This document shows positions 41,389-50,578 of a stretch of DNA of 64,000 nucleotides, one piece after another. The stretch comes from Nocardia colli (GTDB taxonomy: Bacteria > Actinomycetota > Actinomycetes > Mycobacteriales > Mycobacteriaceae): contig NZ_VXLC01000037.1 of NCBI RefSeq assembly GCF_008704205.1, positions 1 through 64,000 of the forward strand, written 5' to 3'. The position numbers and the translations under genes were made by a program. Positions within the stretch are counted from its first letter, which is position 1; every line of letters starts with the position of its first letter. The notes beneath the pieces were generated by a model. That model ran no database searches. It was not told the DNA's origin and was given only the letters and a program-made list of their open reading frames with translations.

Positions 41389-42876
41389 TCAGCCGTGGTG
41401 GCCCATGCCCGGCATGTCCATTCGCATCGGCGCGGGTTGCTCGCCGGGGGCGAGGACCAGGAATTGGCCCATCATGCCGTGGTCTTCGTGCAGCAATAGG
41501 TGGCAGTGGAACATGTACGGGTAGGTCGGATCGCTGTGCTGCGCGAACCGCATGGCCAGCCGGTAGGTGTATTGCGGCTCGGTGTAGAGGGTGTCCTTCC
41601 AGCCGGCCAGGGCGGGCGGCGGGGCCTGGCCGTCGATGTCGACCACTTGGAACTGGACGTCGTGCACGTGGAAGTTGTGCGGCCAGTTGTCGTTGTTACG
41701 GACCGACCACACCTGGGTGGTGTCGACCGGGATGGTCATGTCGATGCGGTTCATGTCCATGCGCTTTCCGTTGATCATGAACCACTTCAGTTCGAAGGTG
41801 TAATCCGGTTTCGCGCCCGCGGGGGCGAGGGCGGGGATAGTGGCGAGTGAGTTCGGCACGGGTGCAGCGGGTTTCAGGGTGTTCGCGGCCCGCAGCTGGA
41901 GGATGTCGAAAGTGTCGTCGAAGCCGAACGCGGCGGCGCGATCGATGTCCCGGCGCTGCTCGATCGGCAGTGAGCGCAACCTGATTCGCTCGTTGCCGCG
42001 CAGGTCCACCACCAGTTCGACGCGCTCGCCCGGGCTCACCTGGATCGTGCGCAGGGTGACCGGTGCGGTGAGCAGGCCGCCGTCGGTGGCGATGAGCTGG
42101 AAGGTGCGCTGGTCGTCGAAGGCCAGGTTGTAGATTCGGCCCGACGATCCGTTGAGAATGCGCAGGCGGACCCGGTCGGTGCGCACGTCCAGATGCGCAC
42201 CCGTGATGCCGTTCACGACTATGGTGTCGCCGAGCAGACCGACGTCGGTCGGATCCGATTCGTCCAGTGCGCCGTCGGCGGTGAAGCGCCGGTCCTGGAT
42301 GACGAGCGGAATGTCGTCGACCCCATACTCTTTCGGGAGATCGAGGGCGTCTGTCGTCTCGTCGTCGACGATGAACAGGCCCGAAAGTCCGCGGTAGACA
42401 TGCTTTTCGGTCGCGCCGTGCGGATGCGGGTGGTACCAGAGCATGGCGGCCTGCTGGTCGATGGTCCACGCCGGTGACCAGGTGCCGCCGGCCTCGATCG
42501 TCTGATGCGGGCCGCCGTCGAACCGAGCGGGCAGGTGCATGCCGTGCCAGTGCACCGTGGTCGACTCCGGCAGAGAGTTCCGGATGGTGAAGGCCACCGA
42601 TTCGTGGCGCGCGGCGCGCACGGTCGGTCCGAGGATCGCGCCGTTGTAGCCCCAGGTGGGGGTGTGCGTGCCCGCGCGGATTTCCGAGGTGCCCTGCTGG
42701 ATGTCGAGGGTGAAGTGGCGCACGCCGTCGGCTCCGACCGTCGAGGAAGCGAGCGGCGGTATCGGGAGGGGCCTGGTCGTCGCCGACCCGGGGATCGGTG
42801 CGCCCGGTCGCGCCACACATCCTGCGGCCAGCGGCACTATGGCCAGTCCGGCGAGGAAGCCTCGTCTCGAGACCAC
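41389..42876 (-). CDS. Tat-exported multicopper oxidase
   Basis: A 495-residue three-domain multicopper oxidase. The N-terminus reads VVSRRGFLAGLAIVPLAAGC, a twin-arginine signal with a possible lipobox. All four copper motifs are intact: HWHGMH, WYHPHPHG, HNFHVHD and HCHLLLHEDHGMM. The type 1 site is complete with its Met. The C-terminus is Met/His-rich (MRMDMPGMGHHG), as in copper-resistance oxidases of the CueO type. GTG 42876 follows AAGGAG. It is divergent from the two-component system, which may control it. Confidence 0.94.
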   Translation of the reverse strand: MVSRRGFLAGLAIVPLAAGCVARPGAPIPGSATTRPLPIPPLASSTVGADGVRHFTLDIQQGTSEIRAGTHTPTWGYNGAILGPTVRAARHESVAFTIRNSLPESTTVHWHGMHLPARFDGGPHQTIEAGGTWSPAWTIDQQAAMLWYHPHPHGATEKHVYRGLSGLFIVDDETTDALDLPKEYGVDDIPLVIQDRRFTADGALDESDPTDVGLLGDTIVVNGITGAHLDVRTDRVRLRILNGSSGRIYNLAFDDQRTFQLIATDGGLLTAPVTLRTIQVSPGERVELVVDLRGNERIRLRSLPIEQRRDIDRAAAFGFDDTFDILQLRAANTLKPAAPVPNSLATIPALAPAGAKPDYTFELKWFMINGKRMDMNRIDMTIPVDTTQVWSVRNNDNWPHNFHVHDVQFQVVDIDGQAPPPALAGWKDTLYTEPQYTYRLAMRFAQHSDPTYPYMFHCHLLLHEDHGMMGQFLVLAPGEQPAPMRMDMPGMGHHG

Positions 42877-43073
42877 GTTTCTACTCCTTCGATCGACGTC
42901 CTCTCCAGCTTCGATTGCCGATGGGTTGCGGAGATCGTCCGCAGAGCCGCCTTTCGGCGGGTGTGACTCCGCCCGCGGACCCTTGTGGCGGAGGATTCGA
43001 GGTGCTAGTAGAGCTCGCGGCATCGGGAGTGTCCGGTCGCGGTGAATCCGCCGTCCCCTACCGTTGACGTGTG

Positions 43074-44252
43074 ATGGAGATCCAGTTGCGGCGTGATGTG
43101 CGGCTGGTCGTGCGTTGCCTGCCGCTCGTGCTGGTCCCGGTGCTGCTGGTGGCGAGCACGTTCCCCGGGCAGTATCGGGTGCCGTGGAGTTACTGGGTGC
43201 TTGCCATGGTGGCGAGCGGGCTGTTCGTGGTGGGGAATCGGTGGCCGCTGGCCGTCTCGGTCGCGCTGTCGGTGCTCGCCGTTCCGATGTTCCGCACGCC
43301 CGCGTGGGGGCTGTCGGGGCTGGTGCCGTTCCTTGGCGCGGTCGCCTTGGTCGAGGTGGCGATGCGGACTCGGCAGAACGGGCGGGTGGCGTTCGCGGCG
43401 GGGTGCTGGGCGCTGGCCGTCGTGCTCGGGCGGTGGGGTATTCACGACGCGTCGCTGTGGGGTGCGGCGACCGTGGTCGAGGCGGGGACCTACGTCGGTG
43501 TGCCGTTGTTGCTCGGGCTGTACCTGCGCGGGCAACGCGATCTGGCGGCGAGCCTGTACCTGCGCGCCGCCGACGCCGAAACCCGCAGGGCCGAAGCGGA
43601 ATCGCGCACCCGGGCGGCCGAGCGCAGTGCCATGGCGCGCGAGTTGCACGACCTGATCGCGCATCACATGGCCTCGATCGTGCTGCGTGTCGGCATCGCC
43701 CGCCACGTGGTGGCCGATCAGGATCCGCGGGTGAACGCGGTGCTCGACGACGTGCGGGACACCGCCGCCGACGCGCTCGCCGACATCCGCCGGCTGCTCG
43801 CCGCACTGCGCGATCCCGCGCTCGGCGAGGTCGCGCTGGTGGACGCGGACGCCGTGCGCACCGAGATCTCGGCGGCGGTGCGCCGGGTCGAGGTGGCCGG
43901 GTTCACCGTCGAGGCCGACCTCGCGCCGGATCTGGGCGGACTGGACGCGATCGGCAGGCTCACCCTGCTGCGGTTGGTGCAGGAATCGCTCACCAACGTG
44001 ATGAAGCATGCCGACCGCGAGGTATCGGTCCAGGTCAGCGTGGTTCGTCGGAGCGGGGGGATCGCCGTCCAGGTGCGCAGCGGCGTCGGCCGGTCGGGCT
44101 CGAACCCGGCCGGGCACGGCATCATCGGCATGCGCGAACGAGTCGAACTCGCGGGCGGCACCTTCGCCGTCGGCGCCACCGCGCGAGGATGGGAAGTCGA
44201 CGCCTGGCTACCCGGCGTCGCCACCCTGACCGAAGCGGAGGCCGCGCAGTGA
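43074..44252 (+). CDS. Sensor histidine kinase, NarL/LuxR-type system
   Basis: A 392-residue kinase. Four to five membrane helices fill residues 1-155. The HisKA_3 box is AMARELHDLIAHHMASIV with the phosphoacceptor His, and the HATPase domain has LLRLVQESLTNVMKHAD and GHGIIGMRERVELAGG. No large extracytoplasmic sensor is present, so it may sense within the membrane. GTG 43071 directly upstream is an alternative start. The stop overlaps the response regulator start by 4 nt. Confidence 0.93.
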   Translation: MEIQLRRDVRLVVRCLPLVLVPVLLVASTFPGQYRVPWSYWVLAMVASGLFVVGNRWPLAVSVALSVLAVPMFRTPAWGLSGLVPFLGAVALVEVAMRTRQNGRVAFAAGCWALAVVLGRWGIHDASLWGAATVVEAGTYVGVPLLLGLYLRGQRDLAASLYLRAADAETRRAEAESRTRAAERSAMARELHDLIAHHMASIVLRVGIARHVVADQDPRVNAVLDDVRDTAADALADIRRLLAALRDPALGEVALVDADAVRTEISAAVRRVEVAGFTVEADLAPDLGGLDAIGRLTLLRLVQESLTNVMKHADREVSVQVSVVRRSGGIAVQVRSGVGRSGSNPAGHGIIGMRERVELAGGTFAVGATARGWEVDAWLPGVATLTEAEAAQ

Positions 44253-44884
44253 TCACCGTCTTGCTGGTCGACGATCAACGCCTGGTCCGCGCCGGCCTGC
44301 GCATGCTCATCGAATCCACCCCCGATTTCGCGGTCGTCGGCGAGGCCGCCAACGGCATCGAGGCCATCCGCCTGAACGCCGAACTGACCCCCGACCTGAT
44401 CCTGATGGATCTGCGCATGCCCGGACTCGACGGCGTCGCCGCCACCGAGCAGATCGTCGCCGCCCGGCCGAGCGCAAAAGTCTTGGTACTCACCACCTTC
44501 GACGACGATGACCACCTCTTCCCCGCCCTGGCCGCGGGCGCCACCGGCTACCTCGTCAAAGACACCGCCCCCACCGACCTGCTCACCGCCATCCGCCGCA
44601 CCGCCGACGGCGACCTCCTCTTCTCCCCAACCCTCATGCGCCGCTTGGTCTCCCGCGCCATCGAAACCCGCCCCACCCCGAAACCCCCAGCCCCCCAACC
44701 CACCCTCACCCCCCGCGAACACGAAGTCCTCACCCTCATCGGCGAAGGCCTCAGCAACCAAGAAATCGCCACCCACCTCCACCTCGGCGTAACCACCATC
44801 AAAACCCACGTAGCCAACCTGATGGACAAAACCGCCTGCGACAACCGAGTCCGCCTAGCCGTCTACGCCCACAAACTCCACTGA
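44249..44884 (+). CDS. NarL/LuxR-type response regulator
   Basis: A 211-residue regulator translated from GTG 44249 (GTGA overlap). The receiver domain has VLLVDDQ, phosphoacceptor Asp54 in LILMDLRMPG and LVKD. A Pro-rich linker (TRPTPKPPAPQPTLT) leads to the LuxR HTH (LTPREHEVLTLIGEGLSNQEIATHL, TTIKTHVANLM). The linker and HTH coding sequence is strikingly C/A-rich, with codons such as CTA, GTA and CGA rarely used elsewhere in the window. Confidence 0.95.
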   Translation: MITVLLVDDQRLVRAGLRMLIESTPDFAVVGEAANGIEAIRLNAELTPDLILMDLRMPGLDGVAATEQIVAARPSAKVLVLTTFDDDDHLFPALAAGATGYLVKDTAPTDLLTAIRRTADGDLLFSPTLMRRLVSRAIETRPTPKPPAPQPTLTPREHEVLTLIGEGLSNQEIATHLHLGVTTIKTHVANLMDKTACDNRVRLAVYAHKLH

Positions 44885-44911
44885 GACCTATTCGTTAACG
44901 GTTTATTTGCT

Positions 44912-44965
44912 GGGGTTGGGGCGGCGCTCCGGGGGATGGCGGGTGCGGGGGGAGTGGGGGTGGGG
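44912..44965 (+). other. G-rich tract with G-quadruplex potential
   Basis: The 148-bp gap after the response regulator is G-rich on the plus strand. Runs include GGG-N3-GGGGGG-N3-GGGGG-N1-GGGG at 44941-44965, and GGGG-TT-GGGG at 44912-44921. This fits a canonical four-run quadruplex with loops of 1-3 nt. The response regulator coding sequence just before is C-rich on the same strand. Confidence 0.5.
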
Positions 44966-45032
44966 TCTGTAGGTTTTCGGGGGATCCGTGCTGGTTGGGG
45001 TGCGGAGGGACTTCGGGGATGGAGGCGTTGAC

Positions 45033-46799
45033 GTGTTCACTACCAGGCCGACATTGCGGGGGGCGTTCGGGATGGTGTCGTCTACGCATTGGCTTGCTTC
45101 GCAGGCGGCGATGGCGGTGCTGGAGGGTGGGGGGAACGCGTATGACGCGGCGGTGGCCGCGGGGTTTGTGCTGCATGTGGTGGAGCCGCATCTGAATGGG
45201 CCTGCGGGGGAGGTGCCGATGATTCTCGCGCCGGTGGGGGCGCCGGTGCGGGTGTTGTGTGGGCAGGGGCCGGCTCCGGCGGGGGCGAGTGCGGCGCACT
45301 ATCGGGGGCTCGGGCTGGAATTCGTTCCCGGGACCGGTCCGCTGGCGGCGGCGGTGCCCGGTGCGTTCGACGCCTGGATGGTGTTGCTGCGGGATTACGG
45401 GACAAGGTCTTTGGCGGAGTTGCTCCGCTTCGCGATCGGGTATGCGGAGGACGGGCATCCGCCGGTTCCGCGACTTCAGCAGCAGGTGGAGAGCGTCCGG
45501 GAACTCTTCACCACCGAGTGGACGTCCTCTGCGGAGGTCTATCTGCGTGACGGCACGCCGCCGACACCCGGTGTGCTGTTTCGCAATCCGGCTCTGGCCC
45601 GGACTTGGCGGCGACTGATCGAGGAGTCCGTCGCCGAGGGTGGTGGCGATCGGGTCGCCGAAATCGAAGCGGCACGCCGTATCTGGCGCTCGGGGTTCAT
45701 CGCCGAGGCGATGCTGCGGCAGTCGGCCCGGCCCACCCTCGACACCAGCGGCGAGCGGCACGTCGGCACGCTGACGGCGGCGGACCTGGCCGACTGGTCG
45801 GCGACCTACGAGGAGCCGACCACCTACGACTGGCGTGGCTGGACGATCTGCAAGGTGGGCCCGTGGAGTCAGGGGCCGGTCTTCCTGCAACAGCTCGCCC
45901 TGCTGCCCGAGGACCTGCCCGCCTACGACTCCGCGGACTACGTTCATCTGCTCATCGAGGGCTGCAAGCTGGCAATGGCCGACCGCGAGGCCTGGTACGG
46001 CGACGTCCCCGATGTGCCGGTGTCCGTACTGCTTTCGCCGTCGTACAACGCGCAACGCCGCGCGCTGATCGACGCGAAGGCGTCCTACGCACTGCGCCCC
46101 GGCAGCCCGGACGGGCGCCCGCCACTCCTCAGCTCCCACATCGCCGGCTCGGCTCCGGCGTCCGAAGCGACCGGCGCCGGCGAACCCGCACTCGCGAGCG
46201 CCGGTGAAACACGAGGCGACACCTGCCATTTCGACATCGTCGACCAGTGGGGCAACATGATCTCGGCGACCCCGAGCGGCGGTTGGCTGCAATCCAACCC
46301 GGTCATCCCCGAGCTCGGCTTCCCACTCGGCACCCGCCTGCAGATGGCCTGGCTGGACGAGGGATTGCCGAATACCCTTGTGCCAGGCCGCCGTCCGCGC
46401 ACCACCTTGACGCCCACGCTGGCGCTGCGCGACGGCGTTCCGGTCCTGGCCTTCGGCACCCCCGGCGGCGATCAGCAGGACCAGTGGCAACTGCACTTCT
46501 TCCTGTCCGTCGCCTACGGCGGCCTGGACCTGCAAGCCGCGATCGACGCGCCGAACTGGCACAACTCGTCGTTCCCCGGCTCGTTCTATCCGCGGGACAT
46601 GGAACCGGGCCACGTCGTGGTGGAGTCGAGGATGGACGAGTCGGTCATCGACGACCTGCGTAGTCGCGGCCACGACGTCACCGTCGGCGGCGCCTGGTCG
46701 GAGGGCCGCCTGTGCGCGGTCGCCCGCGATCCGGAGTCGGGTCTGCTGTCCGCGGCGGCGAATCCCCGTGGCATGCAGGGTTACGCGGTCGGCCGCTGA
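45033..46799 (+). CDS. Gamma-glutamyltransferase family protein
   Basis: A 588-residue Ntn-hydrolase. AAMAVLEGGGNAYDAAVAAG lies near the N-terminus; the autocleavage site should precede the Thr of GDTCHFDIVDQWGNMIS, where Thr is the catalytic nucleophile (Cys follows where many members have Thr). GTRLQMAWLD and GTPGGDQQDQWQL are typical small-subunit motifs. No signal peptide is visible from GTG 45033, which has GGAGG upstream; an earlier GTG at 44988 has no binding site. It may cleave glutathione, ergothioneine precursors or other gamma-glutamyl compounds inside the cell. It overlaps the convergent gene by 19 nt. Confidence 0.9.
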   Translation: MFTTRPTLRGAFGMVSSTHWLASQAAMAVLEGGGNAYDAAVAAGFVLHVVEPHLNGPAGEVPMILAPVGAPVRVLCGQGPAPAGASAAHYRGLGLEFVPGTGPLAAAVPGAFDAWMVLLRDYGTRSLAELLRFAIGYAEDGHPPVPRLQQQVESVRELFTTEWTSSAEVYLRDGTPPTPGVLFRNPALARTWRRLIEESVAEGGGDRVAEIEAARRIWRSGFIAEAMLRQSARPTLDTSGERHVGTLTAADLADWSATYEEPTTYDWRGWTICKVGPWSQGPVFLQQLALLPEDLPAYDSADYVHLLIEGCKLAMADREAWYGDVPDVPVSVLLSPSYNAQRRALIDAKASYALRPGSPDGRPPLLSSHIAGSAPASEATGAGEPALASAGETRGDTCHFDIVDQWGNMISATPSGGWLQSNPVIPELGFPLGTRLQMAWLDEGLPNTLVPGRRPRTTLTPTLALRDGVPVLAFGTPGGDQQDQWQLHFFLSVAYGGLDLQAAIDAPNWHNSSFPGSFYPRDMEPGHVVVESRMDESVIDDLRSRGHDVTVGGAWSEGRLCAVARDPESGLLSAAANPRGMQGYAVGR

Positions 46800-47665
46800 T
46801 CCCGCGACCGCACGGTGCGGGCGGTCCGGATCCGGCGATCCCCACGAGCCCGGGTCGCGGCCGCCATCACCCGGGTCAACGCGTCGGCCTCGAGCAGCGT
46901 CGGGTCCACGCTCGGTCCGCCGTACCGGAACAGGTCACCCGCGACCAGCGTCGCGATGCGCGGTTCACCCAGGCTGGCCGCGGCGAACGCGTAGACCGGG
47001 ACCCGTTTCGGCAGGATCAGGCCGAAGTCGATGGCCCGGGCCGCACGCCCTTCGTCGGCGAGCAACTGCTGAATCGAGTAGCCGTGCAACGGATATCGCC
47101 GCGGGAAGACATTGCGCAGATCCAGGAACAGCCCGACCGAACTGCCGCGCGGATCGGCGACGCGCGGACCGAGCCGGGCGAAGCGGCCGAGCGCCAGGCC
47201 GGGGCATTCGATCAGGGCGTGGGTGAACAGCACCCGGGCCAGCGTCACATTGATCATGAGTCGTTCGACATCCAGCTCGGCCTCGGCCAGCGACTGGTTC
47301 TCCAGGTAGCCGGAGACGATGCTGAGGTTGTGCGCGCGGTACCAGGTGATCGGCGACGGCGCGGCGAGAAACCGCTGCCATAGTCGCGCACCGGGTGTCG
47401 AGGCGTCGCCGTTTCCGTCGAGCAGCTTGGCTTCGAGTTGGTCGTGCAGGAGGCGATCGTTGATCGCGCGCCACCAGGGGCTGCCGGAGGTGGGGTGCAG
47501 GACGCCGCGGGTCAGTTCCCAGCGCAGAAAGGTCGATTCGGCGCGGGCATAGGCGCTGAGCTGTGGCGGGTAGCAGCTCTCGGTGAGCGTCAACCGGTGA
47601 TCGGGGTCCGCGTGCGCGGCGCCGACCTGTTGCGCGGCAAGCTCGCTGGCACGATCGGGGTTCAT
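46781..47665 (-). CDS. Uncharacterised protein
   Basis: A 294-residue soluble protein with no family I recognise. It is mostly alpha-helical by composition. Recognisable segments are FLRWELTRGVLHP, LMINVTLARVLFTHALIECP, GSSVGLFLDLRNVFPRRYPL and IDFGLILPKRVPVYAFA. There is no signal peptide or membrane helix. GC-rich codon use is normal for the window, supporting a real gene. Its 3' end overlaps the 3' end of the gamma-glutamyltransferase gene. Confidence 0.7.
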   Translation of the reverse strand: MNPDRASELAAQQVGAAHADPDHRLTLTESCYPPQLSAYARAESTFLRWELTRGVLHPTSGSPWWRAINDRLLHDQLEAKLLDGNGDASTPGARLWQRFLAAPSPITWYRAHNLSIVSGYLENQSLAEAELDVERLMINVTLARVLFTHALIECPGLALGRFARLGPRVADPRGSSVGLFLDLRNVFPRRYPLHGYSIQQLLADEGRAARAIDFGLILPKRVPVYAFAAASLGEPRIATLVAGDLFRYGGPSVDPTLLEADALTRVMAAATRARGDRRIRTARTVRSRDQRPTA

Positions 47666-47728
47666 CGTCGCTCACTGTACCGACGCGGCGCGGAGTCGGC
47701 TGGGCACGCGAACGCGGTCGGTGTTGGC

Positions 47729-50425
47729 TTACTTCTGCGGGGCCGAGATCTCCAGTTCGCGCAGGCCGGGATGTGCGGCCGGGTCCGCGGCGGCGATGTC
47801 GAGCCGGATGTAGCGGGCGGCGATCGGACTCGCGGTAGTGCCGGTTGCCGGGTCGATGGCGACGGTCGTCCAGGTCTGGTTGTCGCGGGACACCGAGACG
47901 GTGGCCGCCGGCGCGGGATCCGACCAGCGCGGAAGTATCCGGCCCACTGAGGTTTCCGCGCCCAGATCGACGGTGAGGGTGCCGCGGTCCGCGTCGGGCG
48001 CCCAGCCGGTGGCAATGCTGCCGTCGACGGCGGCCTCGGCGTATCGACCGGGCTCGGCCGAACTCGCGGAGACGGACTTGCAGCGGGCGAGGTTGTCGGT
48101 GGGTGCCAGGTCCGGCCGGCGGGTCTTGACGATCAGCGGATGGTCACGGCTGACCAGCTGCGTGCCTGCGGGGGTCCGGACCTGCATCGCCGCCCCGTCT
48201 TTCAGCGTGATCGTGGTGTTGTCGAGTCCCAGCTCTGCGTCGAAAGTCCTTCCCTGCCAGTGCATGCCGCGAATGTTCAACCCGGAGCTCAGTTCCGGCG
48301 GCAGGGTCGGATCGATGCGCACCTCGTCGGCCCGCAACCGCAACCCGAGCAACCCGTTGGTGAACGTTTGCAGGAATCCGCCCGCCGCGGTGACGAAGGT
48401 GAAGGCAGGCGCTCCGGCCAGCGCGTCCTTGACGCCCGCCTTATTGCCGCGGGCCTCCGCGAACTGGCCGAACGGCGCACGCTCGAACGGCCGGACCGCT
48501 CGTTCGAGGTAGGTATCCGTCGCGCAGCCGGGTGCGTCGATCGCCGCGGCGTCGATGGCGTGCACCGAGTCGGTCATCGCGGGGCCGTCCGGATCGGTGC
48601 GCTCGGCGTAGTAGCTGAGCGTGTTGCTCGAAACTGCTTGCGACATAGGCCATTCCAGCGGATAGATCAGCAACACGGTGTCCGCCTGCTTGATCGGCGT
48701 CCCCGCGTAGCCGTCGTACTGGGCGAAGATCTGCCGCGCCGGATCGAAGGGCATGCGCAGGTGGTCGGCGATCGCGGTCCACTCGGGCGGGGCTGGCTCG
48801 CCGAGGATTTCGGCGGCGCGGGCCGCATTGCGCAGTGCCAGTGCGGCTACCGCGTTGGTGTAGACCCCGTCCTTGACGCCATTGCTGTATTCGTCCGGGC
48901 CCGCGACATTCTCGATCGAGTAGCTGCCGTCCGGATTCGGCGTCACCCGGGATGCCCAGAATTGGGCCAGGTTCCGCATGATCGGCCAGCTGCGGCCGCG
49001 CAGGTAACCGGTGTCGCCGGTGGCGAGGAAGTACTGCCAGGCGGCGAGGGAGATGTCGCCTTGCAGATGGATCTGGGTGAGGCAGTGCGGCGGATCCCAG
49101 CTGTGGCATTCCGCAAGGGCGCCACGGCTTTCGCTGGTCCAGGGATAGAACGCGCCACGGTAGCCGAGCTGTTGGGCGTTCGCCTGCGCGGCGGGAAGGG
49201 TCTTGAACCGGTACTCCACCACGGATTTGGCGAGATCGGGCGCCATCTGGAGCAGGCCGGGGAACATCCAGATGTCCGCGTCCCAGAACACCGCTCCCGC
49301 ATAGTTGTCGCTGCTGAGGCCGACGGGCGAAATGCTGTTGTCCTGTTGGGAATTCGTGCTCGAGTAGAGCGAGTAGAGCGCGCCGCGCGCCCAGGTCTGC
49401 AAGTCCGCGTTGCCGGGCGCCTCGATGTCGCCGCGCCACAGCGCGCGCCAGGCCGCCGCGGTGCCCGCCAGCAGTTCCGGCCAGCCCTTGCTCGCCGCCC
49501 GCTGCGCCGCGTCGTGCGCCGCGGCCACCGGATCGCGGGCGGTGAGCGCGGTGTCGACGCCGACGAATTTGGTTACCTCGTAAGTCCTTCCGTCGCGCAC
49601 GGAGAGGTGGTTCTGCTGGCTGATGGTGAGATCGCGCGCCGGGGCGGGCTGCTGCGAATTCCCGGTGCTCAGCACCGAAGCCACCGAGCCGACGACGCCG
49701 GTGCCCTCGGTGCGGAACCCGACCTGGATATCGCCGTCGCTCGCGCCGCCCTCGGTCTGCGTCATCCGGCGGGCGCCCGCGCCGTCGAGCAGGTCGGTCA
49801 CGGTCAGCTCGCCGGACCAGTGCGGCACCAGCGTCAGATGCACCGCGCCCACATGCTGATCGACGCGATCGGTGACGACGTCGTACACCAGGTCAGTGGC
49901 CTTGCCATCGCGGCTGGTCCAAGTGAGCTCGGTGCGCACCAGCCCACAGCGCAGGTACTGCGTCTGCTTGAAGTTGGTGATCCGATCCGCCGGCGTACTC
50001 GCGGAGTACGTGTCGTCACCGACGCCGACGGAGAGCGCGGACCAGTTCGGGATCGCAGCGGCGACCTCACGATCGTCGGCCAGCCCCGGCGTGTGCCCGT
50101 ACAGCCCGGCGACGAACGCGCCGTCATAACGCGGCGTGTACAACGGCCAGCCGCTCATCTCGCCGGTCAGCGCGTAGCCCATACCGCGCGGCGGCACCCG
50201 CAGCCCGAGATAGCCGTTGCCGACGAACGGATGCTGCTCGAACGCGGCGTCCACGTCGGTATTCGACGCCGACCATCCCGGCGCGGACGCGGCATCGTCG
50301 TCCGGGCACACCGGCGCGGCCGCGTCCCGCGAAGCATGCCGGACGGCGAACACGACCCCGCCGGCCACCAGGGCGACGGCCACGACGAACGCGATGCCGA
50401 TCAGGACTTCGGTGCGAGAACGCAA
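47729..50425 (-). CDS. Membrane-anchored GH65 glycosidase with C-terminal discoidin domain
   Basis: An 898-residue protein. TTG 50425 is chosen: GGAGG lies 6 nt upstream and the first residues (MRSRTEVLIGIAFVVAVALV) form a signal anchor. The catalytic domain is GH65: VGNGYLGLRVPPRGMGYAL, FWDADIWMFPGLLQMAPD, and NVAGPDEYSNGVKDGVYTN with the expected general acid Glu. It resembles acid trehalases (Ath1 type) more than maltose phosphorylases, since it is exported. The last 110 residues form an F5/8C (CBM32-like) domain (SVSASSAEPGRYAEAAVDGS). A role in extracellular trehalose or other alpha-glucoside hydrolysis is likely. Confidence 0.85.
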   Translation of the reverse strand: MRSRTEVLIGIAFVVAVALVAGGVVFAVRHASRDAAAPVCPDDDAASAPGWSASNTDVDAAFEQHPFVGNGYLGLRVPPRGMGYALTGEMSGWPLYTPRYDGAFVAGLYGHTPGLADDREVAAAIPNWSALSVGVGDDTYSASTPADRITNFKQTQYLRCGLVRTELTWTSRDGKATDLVYDVVTDRVDQHVGAVHLTLVPHWSGELTVTDLLDGAGARRMTQTEGGASDGDIQVGFRTEGTGVVGSVASVLSTGNSQQPAPARDLTISQQNHLSVRDGRTYEVTKFVGVDTALTARDPVAAAHDAAQRAASKGWPELLAGTAAAWRALWRGDIEAPGNADLQTWARGALYSLYSSTNSQQDNSISPVGLSSDNYAGAVFWDADIWMFPGLLQMAPDLAKSVVEYRFKTLPAAQANAQQLGYRGAFYPWTSESRGALAECHSWDPPHCLTQIHLQGDISLAAWQYFLATGDTGYLRGRSWPIMRNLAQFWASRVTPNPDGSYSIENVAGPDEYSNGVKDGVYTNAVAALALRNAARAAEILGEPAPPEWTAIADHLRMPFDPARQIFAQYDGYAGTPIKQADTVLLIYPLEWPMSQAVSSNTLSYYAERTDPDGPAMTDSVHAIDAAAIDAPGCATDTYLERAVRPFERAPFGQFAEARGNKAGVKDALAGAPAFTFVTAAGGFLQTFTNGLLGLRLRADEVRIDPTLPPELSSGLNIRGMHWQGRTFDAELGLDNTTITLKDGAAMQVRTPAGTQLVSRDHPLIVKTRRPDLAPTDNLARCKSVSASSAEPGRYAEAAVDGSIATGWAPDADRGTLTVDLGAETSVGRILPRWSDPAPAATVSVSRDNQTWTTVAIDPATGTTASPIAARYIRLDIAAADPAAHPGLRELEISAPQK

Positions 50426-50578
50426 GCCGTACCTCCATGTGACGCATGGACGATCGTGTCGTGCTCGGCTACCCGGCCCGACTTCCATGCGACCACGACC
50501 CGGGACGGTCCACCAGAAGCCATCCTAAGATCGACTGCGATAACCGCAGCTATGGCGTTGTCCGAGCGCGCGCGAGCA

